Below, piece by piece: positions 40,601 through 51,547 of a stretch of 64,000 nucleotides of DNA. The position numbers were made by a program, and so were the translations under genes. Location of the stretch: the NCBI GenBank assembly GCA_964019415.1, contig OZ025886.1, positions 1,611,384 through 1,675,383 of the forward strand. The letters run 5' to 3'. Below the pieces are notes generated by a model. The model was given only the letters and a program-made list of their open reading frames with translations. It did not search any database and was not told the origin of the DNA. The stretch is from Ianthella basta (taxonomy: Eukaryota; Porifera; Demospongiae; Verongiida; Ianthellidae). How positions within the stretch are numbered: position 1 is the first letter of the stretch; every line of letters starts with the position of its first letter.

Positions 40601-43600
40601 TAAGCCCAATCCACCGTATGGCTCCTTGGCTACGTACGTCCGGCTCATACCAGGGGCGCGAATGCAGTACAAGGCCCTGCCATGGCTCAGGGTATGCACA
40701 TTCGGCCTTGGAGCACAGTCAGCTAACATATGGAGACGCGATTGGAATGTCAGGAATGCAATTATTGAGGTGCTGGTATTGCGCAATCTCAGGACCTTGT
40801 CCGACCCCCCCTGCAGAGGCACGGCTGTTTTGCAATGGCAGCTTAGTTTAAATGGCCGCAGATTGGGAATCGGGATTTGGTCTAGAGCTGTACTATGGAA
40901 AATGGATTTTTAGCCTTTTTCTCCGTGAAAGCCGAGACAATCTATAGGGAACTCCGTATTAAGGTGAGGAGAACAGTGAATAATGTGCTGTAAAGGATAA
41001 AAGTGTTGTTTATGCTGTTATGTTAGCGATGTTTTGGCAAACATTTGCTCGTATTAAACGGCTCGCTGTGCGTTTCTCCGGGTTTTCCTGCCAACATGCT
41101 ATGCATGCCATGATAGCCCAACCAATCTACAACATAGCAAAGGAGAGCTTCTTCTTGAGCCATTTTCTTACTTCACGTTTTGAACAAAAATAGAATAGTC
41201 ACAGCTAATGAATGGTGCAGCATGCGTATGGGGTAGGTGACTACACAGTGCACTTCCCCGCGGCCCCAGCTAGTGTGGCTAAGCCTCAGTGAAGTGAGAA
41301 TGTCTCTGTATTGCAGTTTCTGCTTTACCTTTGCTATATTGAATCTGCAGTTTTCGAATGTGTTACGTTTCATGCAAGCATGGTATAGCTATTAGCTAGC
41401 TAGCTTTTTGATCTGAAAGGACATGAACAGTTCATGACTGTTGTTCCAGCCTGGAAACTGCTGCAGTTGCATGACTACTGACTAGGAACTTCCAAAGAGG
41501 CATATGCTATGTGATAGCACTATATAATTCAGCTTGCATATTTAAACGTAGCTACATAGAAGTATATAGGTATGAACTGGCAGTGCACTGAATTATATTA
41601 TCATGCATCCATGCCTGCAAAGAACCATACAGCAATAGTAGCTATGTATCATTGAATCAATTGATTAAAACATAGTATATCAAATAGTGATCCCTTCCAA
41701 TTGCAACATAATGATTGCATGCTTGTGCCAATGTGGACTACACTGTTAAAAATATGGTGTGACCGTTTTTTTAGTGTGATATTCACACTGACACCAGTAT
41801 CCACACTGTTGCTCACATCATTTCTGATAGATTAAGAGACTTTGAAGTAATTTTAACGCAAAGATGAGAGTTTATTTGGAATGCTACGAGCTATCTAAGT
41901 ACATATATAGCTACCCAGGACACAGCTTAGCCTGATGGTATGTTGTGTACAGTGGGAGGACTTCGTCAAACTAAGTGTGCAATTTAATGTACCATTAGGT
42001 ACTTTGTGCCACCCACTAACAATCCCACCAGATGGTATGCTGTGTACTATCTGTAGGCAAATCTTCAAAGTAGTGTACTATATCTGTAGTGAAATGTACC
42101 ATGAAGTGCTTAGTTTCTTACAAACTGTTCACATAAATGGTATGTTGTGTACTGCATGGTTGGAGTGAATGTCGCACTGCAAATATGTGTGCTCACCGTG
42201 GCAACCAATTCACACCAATTATGGGTGTAATCATCACTCCCTATTTTTAATAGTGTACCAAGAAACATTCCCTTACACATGCCAGCATTACACCTTTTCG
42301 AGGATCATGTTGTACTGTGGATGAGGTGGCACTGGGCATTGGGGCTCCATGGTGAGCAAGGGGCAGAGTCAGTATACAATATTTTCAACACTTTAGAGGG
42401 AACATACTGTGCAATGCGTAATCCACTGGAATGCATGAAGTGTATGTTTAAAGAACACTGCAATGCAAAGACATTCTCAATTCACTGAGATTTAGTCACA
42501 CTAGCTGGGGTCGTGGGAAAGTGCACTTGTAGTCTCCTAGCTACCCTATACACATGCTGTGCTATGTGACTATTTTATTTTCACTCAAAACATGAAGTAA
42601 GAAAATGGCTCAAAAACAAGCTCTCCTTTGCTATGTTGTAGAGTGGTTGGGCTATCACAACATGCATAGCATGTTGGCAGGAAAACCCGGAGAAACGCAC
42701 AACTAGCCGTTTAATACGAGCAAATGTTTGCCGAAATATTGCTAACATAACAGCATAAACAACGCTTTTATCCTTTACAGCACATTATCCACTGTTCTGC
42801 TCACCTTGATACGGAGTTTCCTATGGATTGAATCCTCTTTCACAGAGAAAAAGGTTAAAATATATTCGCTCACGATACGAGGTGAAAACTCGCATACTAT
42901 TGACAGGTTTCCAAATCAAAACTAAGCTGCTGCCATTTACACATATGAAACAGCCGTGGAGGAGGTTGGACACGATTCTGATTGTGCAACCCATTTATGA
43001 CGTCACTGCGTATGAATAATACTACACAGTATGTTGCACGATGGCTGCAAGCGACCAGGAAATGAGTAAGTTGGCAGTTTCTTACATGTCATTCCTGCAG
43101 AAGGGGTAACCAGTTTTGCATACCTTCTTCGTGCTTCCTGCTATCTTCGCTTGCACGTGAAGAAGCTCCCTTTTTCTCCGCTGTCTACCGCCTCAGCGAC
43201 ATAGGGGTAGGGGGGGATAGAATCAATTTTAGATTCTGCTTCAGCAGCGCTATCTAATGGTGTGCAATGTATGCGGATACCTGCAAGCTCGAGTGAGAAA
43301 GCGAGGGTCGCCCTACAGTACAGAATATTTACAGTGTGTATGTGTATAAATTCGCTACACGTGTGCTTCCCGAACACAGTCATGTGATACGTGGCCACCC
43401 TCCTCTGTTTCCGGCCAGTGCTTTAGCTAGCTGCCACTTCCAGTTCCACTCCACACCCTACATCAGGCATCAATATATGGTGCAATTCTCTTGTATGTAG
43501 GGGCCATAGCTACATCCCCCTGTTCTGCCACCTTATAATTAGCCTGCATCACAGCTAACTCTCAGCCTATCCAAACATAGGTAATTGTAATACATCTTTG

Positions 43601-46600
43601 ACCCACCTGCCACAGCGACACAAGTGACAAGAAACAAAAGTATGTCTATGGTGCTACACACCCTGCCATGATTCAGAGAATGTCCCTTTGTTGCCACTGT
43701 TGTTTGGAAGCCTTAAAAGTTGACTGGCCCATGAGTAATTTGCATTCCATAAAAAGTAGAGAAACAAGGGTGTGTAAAAATGTTTCCTCCAAAACAAGGG
43801 CAGATGTAGGGATGGTGCAGTGTGTACATGCAAGGTAAAACCTCCTGGCGGAAAAACCGTAGGAACAAGGAGGAGGGCCGGTCCATGCAAAGAGGGGGGG
43901 CAGCCGGTCCATGCAACAAGGAGGGCCAGTCCATGCAAAACCCAGGTCATTAACATGCGCTGACTTTAAATACGTTTTCACCATCCCTACATCTGCCAAC
44001 ATTTACTGCGCCTCCTACTACTGCATGCCCATTCCAGCTCTTCAGCTTCCCCTTTGCACCCACAGGTACAACCTTCCCATCTTTCTGCTTTGTTGCATCT
44101 GCTCTGTACACTATAGTTATTAGGTTTATCCTTGCAAATTGCTTGCTACTCAATCTACTTTGCTGTGCTCTATACTAGCTGCAGGACCCATATTCTTTGG
44201 ATTCATCACTTATGTAGCTATGCATCTTTCTCCGCCTTGAGACCCTAGAAAACCACCCAGCTCAGCTACTAGATACATGTTATTGCTTACCATCACTCTT
44301 CACTACATTGCTGTCTGCAAACCGGTACACCCACTTTTGGGTCCTCTCTGTTTGGCTCTACACTGTAAAAACAATGGTGATTTCAGGCCATGGCCACCAG
44401 TGGTGGCTTCAGGCCATGGCCAACAGTGGTGGTTTTCAGGGACAAGCAGTGGTTTCAAACAACCACTTTAACACCTTTAGTCCCTGAGAAACACCAATGG
44501 TGGTCTGAATCCAACATTGTTTTACAGTGTACACCAGCACAAACATTGTACATTTCACTGTCAACACTTGCGAAGTTCAAATTAACTCCCTATATCCAGG
44601 ATGTAAATGGCTTATACAGTGTACAGAGTGCAGCTGTACATGCGCCATGGTGCACACCAGACTGCAATTTCTGGCTGTTCAGGCTTCCTCATTAGCACTT
44701 CAGTCATGTGCAGCGGATTTATGCAACCTTGCAACAGTTCCTACATCATGGGCAGTCTTTACCTATAGGATATGAACTGGTACTGTACACACCTATTATA
44801 TGTCACCCTGTTCGTATCCTAGGCAATGACTACCCAGGTATGGGAACTGTTGCAAGGTTGCATAAATCCGCTGTACATGGGTGTATGCATATAGCATGGT
44901 GGTATATATGTACATGGGAACATGTAGCTGGAATGGGCATATGCAGGCAATAGGATAGTCTCCTGTGACAACCCTTGTTATTGCACACTCACATGTACAA
45001 TTACACTATAATACGCAGGCGGAGAAACAGGAGATGGTAGCAAGACCGCAAGCGCGGCAAAATGTTGGCAGATGTATGGATGGTGAAACGTATTCAAAGT
45101 CAGCGCATGTTAATGACCTGGGTTTTGCATGGACTGGCCCTCCTTGTTGCATGGACCGGCTGGTCCCCCTCTTTGCATGGACTGGCCCTCCTTGTTGCAT
45201 GGACCGGCTAGTCCCCCTCTTTGCATGGACTGGCCCTCCTTGTTGCATGGACCGGCTGGTCCCCCTCTTTGCATGGACTGGCCCTCCTTGTTGCATGGAC
45301 CGGCTAGTCCCCCTATATGCATGGACTGGCCCTCCTCCTTGTTCCTACGGTTTTTCCGCCAGGAGGTTTTACTTAGCATGTACACACTGCACCATCCCTA
45401 CATCTGCCCTTGTTTTTGGAGGAAACATTTTTACACACCCTTTGTATTAGCATTGTCCTTGCTAGACACATTAACTAAGTGTATATGTGTGTGTCTGTCC
45501 TTCAAATTTGCAGTGAGTAACATAAACCTTGTATTATCTTGTTCAGGTCTGTGGATGGAAAGGTTCGGCGGTATGATATTCGAGTGGGCAAGCTGACATG
45601 TGATACCATTGGCCGTGAGTTATGCAACTGGAAACCATGCATACAAGAAAGGGAGGTTGTGGTTGGGGTCTTGGTTAACTGATCGCTTTGTGCAGACTTG
45701 TCTGTCCTCTTCTGCCTCAGCCCCAGTGACAAGTGTGAGCTTCTCCAGGGATGGACAGTGTATTCTGGCATCCACACTCGACAGCAAGCTGAGACTTATA
45801 GACAAAGACACTGGAGAGCTACTGAACACGTTAGTCCATGTTTGTTAGACCTTGCACAGTATCTTCACTAGTAAACATTTAGTCTTATATACATGTGTAG
45901 CTGTTTGTCCGAGCACTCAGATTGACCTATGCCACATAGCTGTGATTCAGCTGCAGTCGCGTGGCGTAGCCTGCATGTTTAAGGTTTGGGTTAAAGTGTC
46001 TGTGGGCATGTGTTATAACAGATACGATCTGTGTTGTGCTTCATCTCATGTTAAGCATCACCTCACACATTTGATGAGTCTGATTTGTGACAGTAGAGTG
46101 TTGTTTTTATACATGGTGCTCTGCTCACTTAAAAGTGTTAGAACTGCCACTTTTGCTATATCCTTTTGTGTTAAGCGCTAGGGCTCATGTAGAATAGCTG
46201 TAGTGCGTAAGTTGAGTGACCTAAACACTGAAGTATACTCCCGTAGTATTACCGGTGTGTGTGTGTTTCTCTGCACGCTCAGGTACTCTGGAGGAAAGAA
46301 TGAAGACTACAAATTGGACAGTCTCCTCTCACACAAGGACAGCCATGTGATCTGTGGCTCTGAGGATGGCAGGATATGCTTCTGGGACCTAGTGGAGGTG
46401 TGCTCTTCCATTTTATATAAAGATACACGCAGAACATTTTTCACTCTAAACTTCACTGCAGCACAGTAGTTTAGTCTCAATTGTCAAGTACGTATGAAAA
46501 GCAGTAATTATTAGCTGCAGCAGCAGGTCTTGGGTGCATGCACCCTTGCTGTACATAGTATCATGTACTGTACCATCTAGAAATGGAGCTCGAGCCAATT

Positions 46601-46895
46601 AAGTTGTATCTGGAGGCTGTATATGTCATCATCACACCAGCACATTTGCATATTGCTTTGTTGAGATTTCAGTAACTTACAGTCATTGCGGCATCTTCTG
46701 CCCCATATGTTAGAAGTGTGTTCTTCTCTGCAGGGCTCTATGGTACTAACTCTTCAACAGACCACTTCTGCTACCTTACAGAGAAACTGCATAGTGTATT
46801 CCATCAGCCACCACCCCAAACACCCCTGCCTACTTTCTGCGGCCTCCACTGGGCCTGTGAAAGTTTGGAAACCCAAGAACTGGGAGCCTAGCTAG
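36988..46895 (+). CDS. WDR83: WDR83 (MORG1) WD40 scaffold protein, 10 exons
   Basis: Joined exons: 36988-37084, 37645-37765, 37996-38101, 38921-38969, 39167-39203, 39275-39364, 45547-45614, 45721-45829, 46283-46397, 46734-46895. They total 954 bp, 317 codons plus stop, and all junctions keep the frame with GT-AG sites. The protein is one seven-bladed WD40 propeller: [102 protein letters not shown]. Mammalian WDR83/MORG1 is of almost the same length; it is known as a scaffold in ERK signalling, binds PHD3, and occurs in spliceosomal complexes. Intracellular, single-copy and conserved. Intron 6 is over 6 kb. Confidence 0.95.
37200..37601. repeat. GT-rich and (GT)n microsatellite in WDR83 intron 1
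   Basis: Degenerate GT/GC alternation followed by a pure (GT)n run at about 37508-37601. It ends 43 bp before exon 2, as in the broken copy at 1-268. Confidence 0.95.
37645..37765 (+). CDS. WDR83: WDR83 exon 2
   Basis: First WD blade: [20 protein letters not shown] up to GHGQEVLDAD. Acceptor CATGCAG, donor GTTAGA. Confidence 0.92.
37996..38101 (+). CDS. WDR83: WDR83 exon 3
   Basis: AADNSRIVSGAADRLVMLTD through FRGHIS. Acceptor GTGCTCCAG, donor GTGAGC. Confidence 0.92.
38921..38969 (+). CDS. WDR83: WDR83 exon 4
   Basis: 49 bp: RVNCVKFNEDATLIVS. Acceptor TTTGCAG, donor GTGTGT. Confidence 0.9.
39167..39203 (+). CDS. WDR83: WDR83 exon 5 (microexon)
   Basis: 37 bp encoding GSYDSSVRAWDC, completing the blade begun in exon 4. 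Donor GTAAGG. Confidence 0.9.
39275..39364 (+). CDS. WDR83: WDR83 exon 6
   Basis: SRSNDPVQVMDEAKDSVPSL through KQEILT. Donor GTACAG is weak and precedes the repeat-filled 6.2-kb intron. Confidence 0.9.
39540..40780. other. GC-rich part of WDR83 intron 6, probably repeat-derived
   Basis: Base composition shifts sharply from the AT-rich neighbourhood, with words such as GCGCGCGCGTGCCG and AAAATGGCCGACGC. Short open frames exist on both strands, but none shows a domain or splice pattern. Likely an old transposable element. Confidence 0.45.
40781..42990. mobile_element. Element with long (~530 bp) terminal inverted repeats
   Basis: The left arm (about 40781-41320) is matched in reverse complement by about 42455-42990. 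Shared landmarks: GGCTGTTT/AAACAGCC, CTTTTTCTC, CTCCGTAT(T/C)AAGGTGAG, AAACATTTGCTC/GAGCAAATGTTT, CCGGGTTTTCCTGCCAACATGC, and CTAGTGTGGCT. The interior has no transposase-like frame, so it is non-autonomous. A second element is nested inside. Confidence 0.8.
41741..42255. mobile_element. MITE with CACTGT...ACAGTG-type ends, nested
   Basis: Starts CACTGTTAAAAATATGG and ends CCCTATTTTTAATAGTG, imperfect inverted repeats flanked by TA on both sides. The interior contains several GATGGTATG(T/C)TGTGTAC repeats. The same end type occurs at 44361-44529. Confidence 0.7.
44361..44529. mobile_element. 169-bp MITE, CACTGTAAAA ends, TA target duplication
   Basis: Begins CACTGTAAAAACAATGG and ends CCAACATTGTTTTACAGTG, flanked by TA on each side. 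Contains repeated GGCCATGGCC palindromes and CAGTGGTGG words. Confidence 0.75.
44711..44873. repeat. Inverted repeat, ~165 bp
   Basis: Arms GCGGATTTATGCAACCTTGC (left) and GCAAGGTTGCATAAATCCGC (right) are perfect reverse complements, extended on the inner side by AACAGTTCC/GGAACTGTT, with about 95 bp between. Confidence 0.85.
45127..45336 (+). repeat. 48-bp minisatellite, four copies plus a partial
   Basis: Units at 45127, 45175, 45223, 45271 and a partial at 45319, each GCATGGACTGGCCCTCCTTG then a CATGGACCGGCT(G/A)GTCCCCCT half. One inverted unit and a partial occur in the opposite arm near 43890-43945. Confidence 0.9.
45547..45614 (+). CDS. WDR83: WDR83 exon 7
   Basis: SVDGKVRRYDIRVGKLTCDT. 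Acceptor TTGTTCAG, donor GTGAGT. Confidence 0.92.
45721..45829 (+). CDS. WDR83: WDR83 exon 8
   Basis: VTSVSFSRDGQCILASTLDS then LRLIDKDTGELLN, the most recognisable WDR83 block. Donor GTTAGT. Confidence 0.93.
46283..46397 (+). CDS. WDR83: WDR83 exon 9
   Basis: NEDYKLDSLLSHKDSHVICG then SEDGRICFWDLVE. Acceptor GCTCAG, donor GTGTGC. Confidence 0.92.
46734..46895 (+). CDS. WDR83: WDR83 exon 10
   Basis: GSMVLTLQQTTSATLQRN, then SISHHPKHPCLLSAAS and VKVWKPKNWEPS, stop TAG. A copy at 798-959 differs by few bases. Confidence 0.93.
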   Translation, partial: GSMVLTLQQTTSATLQRNCIVYSISHHPKHPCLLSAASTGPVKVWKPKNWEPS

Positions 46896-47480
46896 GCAGA
46901 CTAGAATTTCTACATACATACATTCATTCAATAGTATGTTTACTGTGAATGCAATCTGTGTTACCTCTCGTGCAAGCTGAAGTTTACTTACTGTGTGTAA
47001 GGTGTGTTGTGGTAGTGAAATTGTCAATTCTTGTGCTGATTAAATAATTCCCAAGTTCCTGCCATGTGATAGTTAGTAGATGTTGCTTGATGTACTATAT
47101 CTGACTGTCGTGAAAGTATAGGCAAGTATTTGAATGCAAATTGAGAATACACACTATTATATGTACCCTTAAAGTGCTCTACACATCTTTTTTGTATGGT
47201 GTGAAACAGTAAGTGCACAATGCCACCGAAGCCCAATTTATGTATGGTGCACTCTTCTACACTGAAATGCATGGTGTACAGTACATGAGCAGTCAGTGAG
47301 AATGTTGCCGGCTTAGTATCATTATACAGTATAGTGGGGATTCAGCTGGATGGCATGACTGTGACAGGAGGGCAGTGGGTGAGTAGTTGATGGACAGCTG
47401 TGAAAGGGGAGAACATGGATCTATTGCCTGCAAGTATGTGAAGTCACACTTAAAATGTACTGAACCATGCCAAGACAAGT
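46896..47480 (+). repeat. WDR83 3' flank, source copy of a repeated segment
   Basis: Matches 960-1400 and 49185-49720. Includes an ATTAAA at 47039-47044 that could be the WDR83 polyadenylation signal. Confidence 0.75.
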
Positions 47481-48317
47481 AACTCATAATATTATAGTTC
47501 ACTTGGCAGACAAACATAGTTGTAACAATGTCTCACTCCTGGCCTAATACTTATATACCACCTTTGTCTAGTATGATACTACACGTCACTGCTAGTTAAA
47601 ATATAGCCAATTAGTTACATGACTCTGATAGAGGGTTTAACAGAAATAATATGTATTTAAGCAAGGGCTGTGGGATCCAGTGGCATCATTACTGTCTCAC
47701 TGTCCTTGCTGGTGAAAGAGATGATGGCCTTAACATAGTGGTATTTAGCTTACTGGTAGGGAATATATAAGTTGACAGAGTGCATGTTGCAGGTTTTTCT
47801 AGCTCTTGTATATACGAGTCAGGATAAAATGGAAACTGTGATTGCTCCTACATAGGTTCTTGTTTTCACCAGCAGGAGGGCTATCCTAGCATCTAGTTGA
47901 AGTTTTAGCAATGTCACTACTATAATTATATATACAAAGGGCTGCATCCATTCTTTAACAGCATGAATAATTTCACATTTCTTGTTGAAATGCCGATACT
48001 TTGCATTAAAATCTGATCATCCAGATGGGCACAATGTTCCTCTACTCTAAAAAGTACATTTGCACTATGTATATAGACGCATATGACACATCATGCTTGA
48101 CAGCGAGTATGCACAGATACTATCATGCATGGGGTATAATTGTAGCACTGTTGCATAATTGGAAATTTTGTGTTTGATGAATACCATATACATATGCAAT
48201 TTTTTGCAGGATGTGTAATTTGTGAATGCCCCTTACCTAACAACTTCATGATTATAATTTGCAAAGCCCCGAAATATTGCAAATGGCTCCCTTTGTGCGC
48301 ATATCATATATACCCTA

Positions 48318-48446
48318 AGAATGTTTGTTTCTGGAGGAGAAGTGTGTTTTAGTGAAGGAACAATTGCAACACAAGGCGACCGGCTCAGCATAGCCATGTA
48401 TGCCCTGGCAATTACACCCCTTATTCACCAGCTAAAATGTGCAACC
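48318..48446 (+). pseudogene. Degenerate fragment of the REL-type reverse transcriptase
   Basis: Reads GTIATQGDRLSIAMYALAIT then PLIHQLKCAT, aligning to the motif-B region of the 3468-6362 RT (EGTTQGDPLAMAMYAIATI then PLIRQLEIAT). Only about 43 codons remain. It stops where the CA microsatellite begins. Confidence 0.8.
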
Positions 48447-48457
48447 AGAAACGTTAG

Positions 48458-48588
<131 letters not shown>

Positions 48589-49184
48589 TACACATACACA
48601 CATTCACAAGCTTAAATGCACTGTATGTAAACTACATAATATGTTCAAGGAGTGACCACTAATAGAACATGGTCACTGTTATGATTACTTTAATGTCAAC
48701 AGGACAATTAGCAAATGAACAAAGTAACTGAAACACACCCACACTTGCATTTGTATTTCTTCTGGGAGGGCTTCTGAAGCTGCACAATATTAGTCTGAGA
48801 ATGTGATGCTTATCATCATCATTCACCTGTATGGACCAAAGACCTATTGAACTGTGATTCTTTCCCTTTCAGTCATCCATGATTCTCAATTTACTTAATT
48901 GGAAGATGTGTAGTAACTCTACCACAAAGACAATATCAGACAATGCATAAGCACAATGAACCATCTGGAGGTTTGTGGGTATGTTGTATGGAGTGGAGCA
49001 CACACGGTCACACATGGGTAATGAGATGATGAAATTGAATTCTTGCACTACATAAAGGTACTACTGTAGCTTTATCTGAATGCAGAACTTTATTTCAGGT
49101 GCAACAGGTTAGGATTGCATGCCTTTGAGATCACACTGAGATATATATATATTACAACCAAATTTATGCATGTGCTTTAATCTA

Positions 49185-49720
49185 GGCAGACTAGATATGC
49201 GATCATGCACTTGTATGTTTACGTATGGATGCAATCTGCGTTACCTCTTGTGCAAGCTGAAGCTTACTTACTGTGTGTAAGGTGTGTTGTCGTGGTGAAA
49301 TTGTCAATTTTTGGGCAGTTAAATTCCTGCCATGTGAAAGTGAGTAGATGTACTATATTTGACTGAATGTAGCCAAGAACTGGATGCAAAATGGGGATAC
49401 ACACTATTATTATATGTGCCCTTAATTACAAAGCTAGTGTACGGTGTGAAACAGTAAGTGTACTGAAGCAACTGAAGCCATATTTATGCCATTACATTAT
49501 GTCCACATTGGACTGGAATGCATGGTGTACGTGAGCAGTCATGAGAATGTTGCCAGCTTAAATGTTGTTATACAGTATAGTCTTTGAGGATTCAGCTGAA
49601 TGGAACGACTGTGACAGGAGGATGGTAGGTGAAGAGTTGATGGACAGTTGTGAAAGGAGAGAATATGAATCAATTGCATGTATGCATATGCAAAAGTCAC
49701 ACTTAAAATGTATTGGACCA
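49185..49720 (+). repeat. WDR83 3' flank, third copy
   Basis: Similar to 46896-47480, from CAGACTAGA through GATGGACAG(T/C)TGTGAAAGG and GTCACACTTAAAATGTA, with no exon attached. Confidence 0.75.
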
Positions 49721-49759
49721 TACAATTCAGTCATGTGTATATATAGTGCAACAAGACAT

Positions 49760-51040
49760 ATTCTGAATGCTTGTATTGAAAGCTGTGGCATCTTGAATAA
49801 TGCTAATCTCCTATGGATACACAGATAACTGTCCTGGGATTAAGCACCCACAGTCACATATTATGCATGAAGAAGGCAAAGGACATGCAATCTGACAGCA
49901 CTAGCAACTGGCTATTTTAGCACTTAAGTGTTACAGCGAAAAATGGATTGACAACTTGGGTGTTGTGCTTTATATACGTATACCTTGCACTACAATGTGT
50001 ATATTCAGCCCAAACGATCCTTGATTTTGCATGCAAGGAAAGACTGAAATGACTGAGAAGTCTTTCCTGAATTATATATAATATATACAATGTATAATTA
50101 TGAGGTTGTGCTTTTACGTAGATCAACATTGTCCTTCGGAAAATGTAGCAGTTTTATATATTAATAGTGGAATCTGTCTAGGGCAGCCAGCCACCTTCAG
50201 GCCACCAGCTCTAACTATTGACCTTTATAGAGAGGTGCGTGACTGCTTTACAGACTGAGGTAGATTGCCATGCTTTAGTGCTATACCATGGGGCCAGGGA
50301 GGCTGGCTGTTTTAGAGAGTTGGCTGCTTAAACTCAGTGACTATCTTAGACTGGTTCCACAGTGACTGTAAAACTTTAATTCATTACTGTTAATGTCTGG
50401 ATGTTATAATTGCTTACCAAGCTTATAAATTATATGCAGCTGTTTACTATATAGACTGTATTGACTAAGTCTGGCATAGCTGGCCTCCTCCTACACAAGG
50501 GGGCTTGGCCAGGTCACACTGACTTGTCTCTTGGAATGCAATTATGCACAGTGGAAGGTAATCATTCTGCACTGTTTGCAAAACTTCTGACTGCAATAAC
50601 ACTCCATCGACCATCACACATCTGGTTGTTTTGTGTTTCCTATAGCGTTTTACTTGTGTGAACATGATGACAGATAGTGTATAAGATTATACGTTTGGTT
50701 TATTGCACTGCAAGGTACTGGTGACTGCACAATGCATATGGGCATACGCATGGTATCAACAATAAAGTGTAGAACAAGCTAGGCCCATGGCCATGGCTGA
50801 GTTGGTGTCATAACCACGCCTAATACTAGGGTTTATATAAACCTGACAGAGCATATATAATTGCATTCCTGGAGCGTTTGTCTCGGTGAAGCAAACACAC
50901 GAAGTGAGACGATTTCAAGGTGCAAATTACCTAGCAGAAGACGGTCACCGCACACAGTAGCGCTAGCGCAATTCCTTCTCAGAATCTGTGAGTCTTTTCA
51001 AGCTATATCACCACACACAGTGCAGTGTTTCACTTTACAT
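49760..51040. other. Intergenic; nothing recognised
   Basis: AT-rich, with no supported coding, RNA or repeat structure apart from short palindromes. Confidence 0.5.
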
Positions 51041-51046
51041 AGGCCG

Positions 51047-51440
51047 TGTATTATTTTCGGACCTAAACGGACCGACGGATCCGACCTATACATTAGATAG
51101 GGGCTCCTGCGGTCGATCAAAAGCTACTACTCATGCACACTTTCGTCCTTTGTATCGAATTGTCTTGCTCACGATTGGTTTTATCTGTCCTTGGTAAGAC
51201 TCTCCAGTAAGTTAGAGCGCCGTTCGGCTAACTGACCTTTTACTGTTCCATGGAAACATCCTGTCGCAAGCCTTCAAGGCCGCGCTCTTACCTACTGGAG
51301 TGTCATACCAAGCACAGACTCGGAAAACCAATCGAGAGCAAGATACAAAGGGCGAAAGTGTGAATAGCAGCTTTTTGATGGACCGCACTGGCCCTTAGCT
51401 ATCTAATGTCCGTTCTGGTCCGACAATAGTTATTACACCC
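51047..51440. mobile_element. Foldback element with ~180-bp arms
   Basis: The arms (about 51047-51225 and 51265-51440) are imperfect reverse complements. Shared words: ACATTAGATAG/CTATCTAATGT, GCACACTTTCG/CGAAAGTGTG, ATTGGTTTT/AAAACCAAT, and CTCCAGTA/TACTGGAG. The short loop has no coding capacity. Confidence 0.8.
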
Positions 51441-51547
51441 GACCACATTATATTTTTGGGGCGCCGAAGGCGCCCCTATATTGTTTTCAGATTTAGGTCT
51501 TCGTATGGCTTCATGTTCGTATATATATATATATATATATATATATA

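Larger units (their letters stand above)
43768..45440. mobile_element. Second long inverted-repeat element in WDR83 intron 6
   Basis: The left arm 43768-44004 is the reverse complement of parts of 45060-45440 (GGGTGTGTAAAAATG..., CCTGGCGGAAAAACCGTAGGAACAAGG, and ATGACCTGGGTTTTGCATGG). The right arm is longer because of a minisatellite expansion. The interior holds two smaller hairpin elements. Confidence 0.75.
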
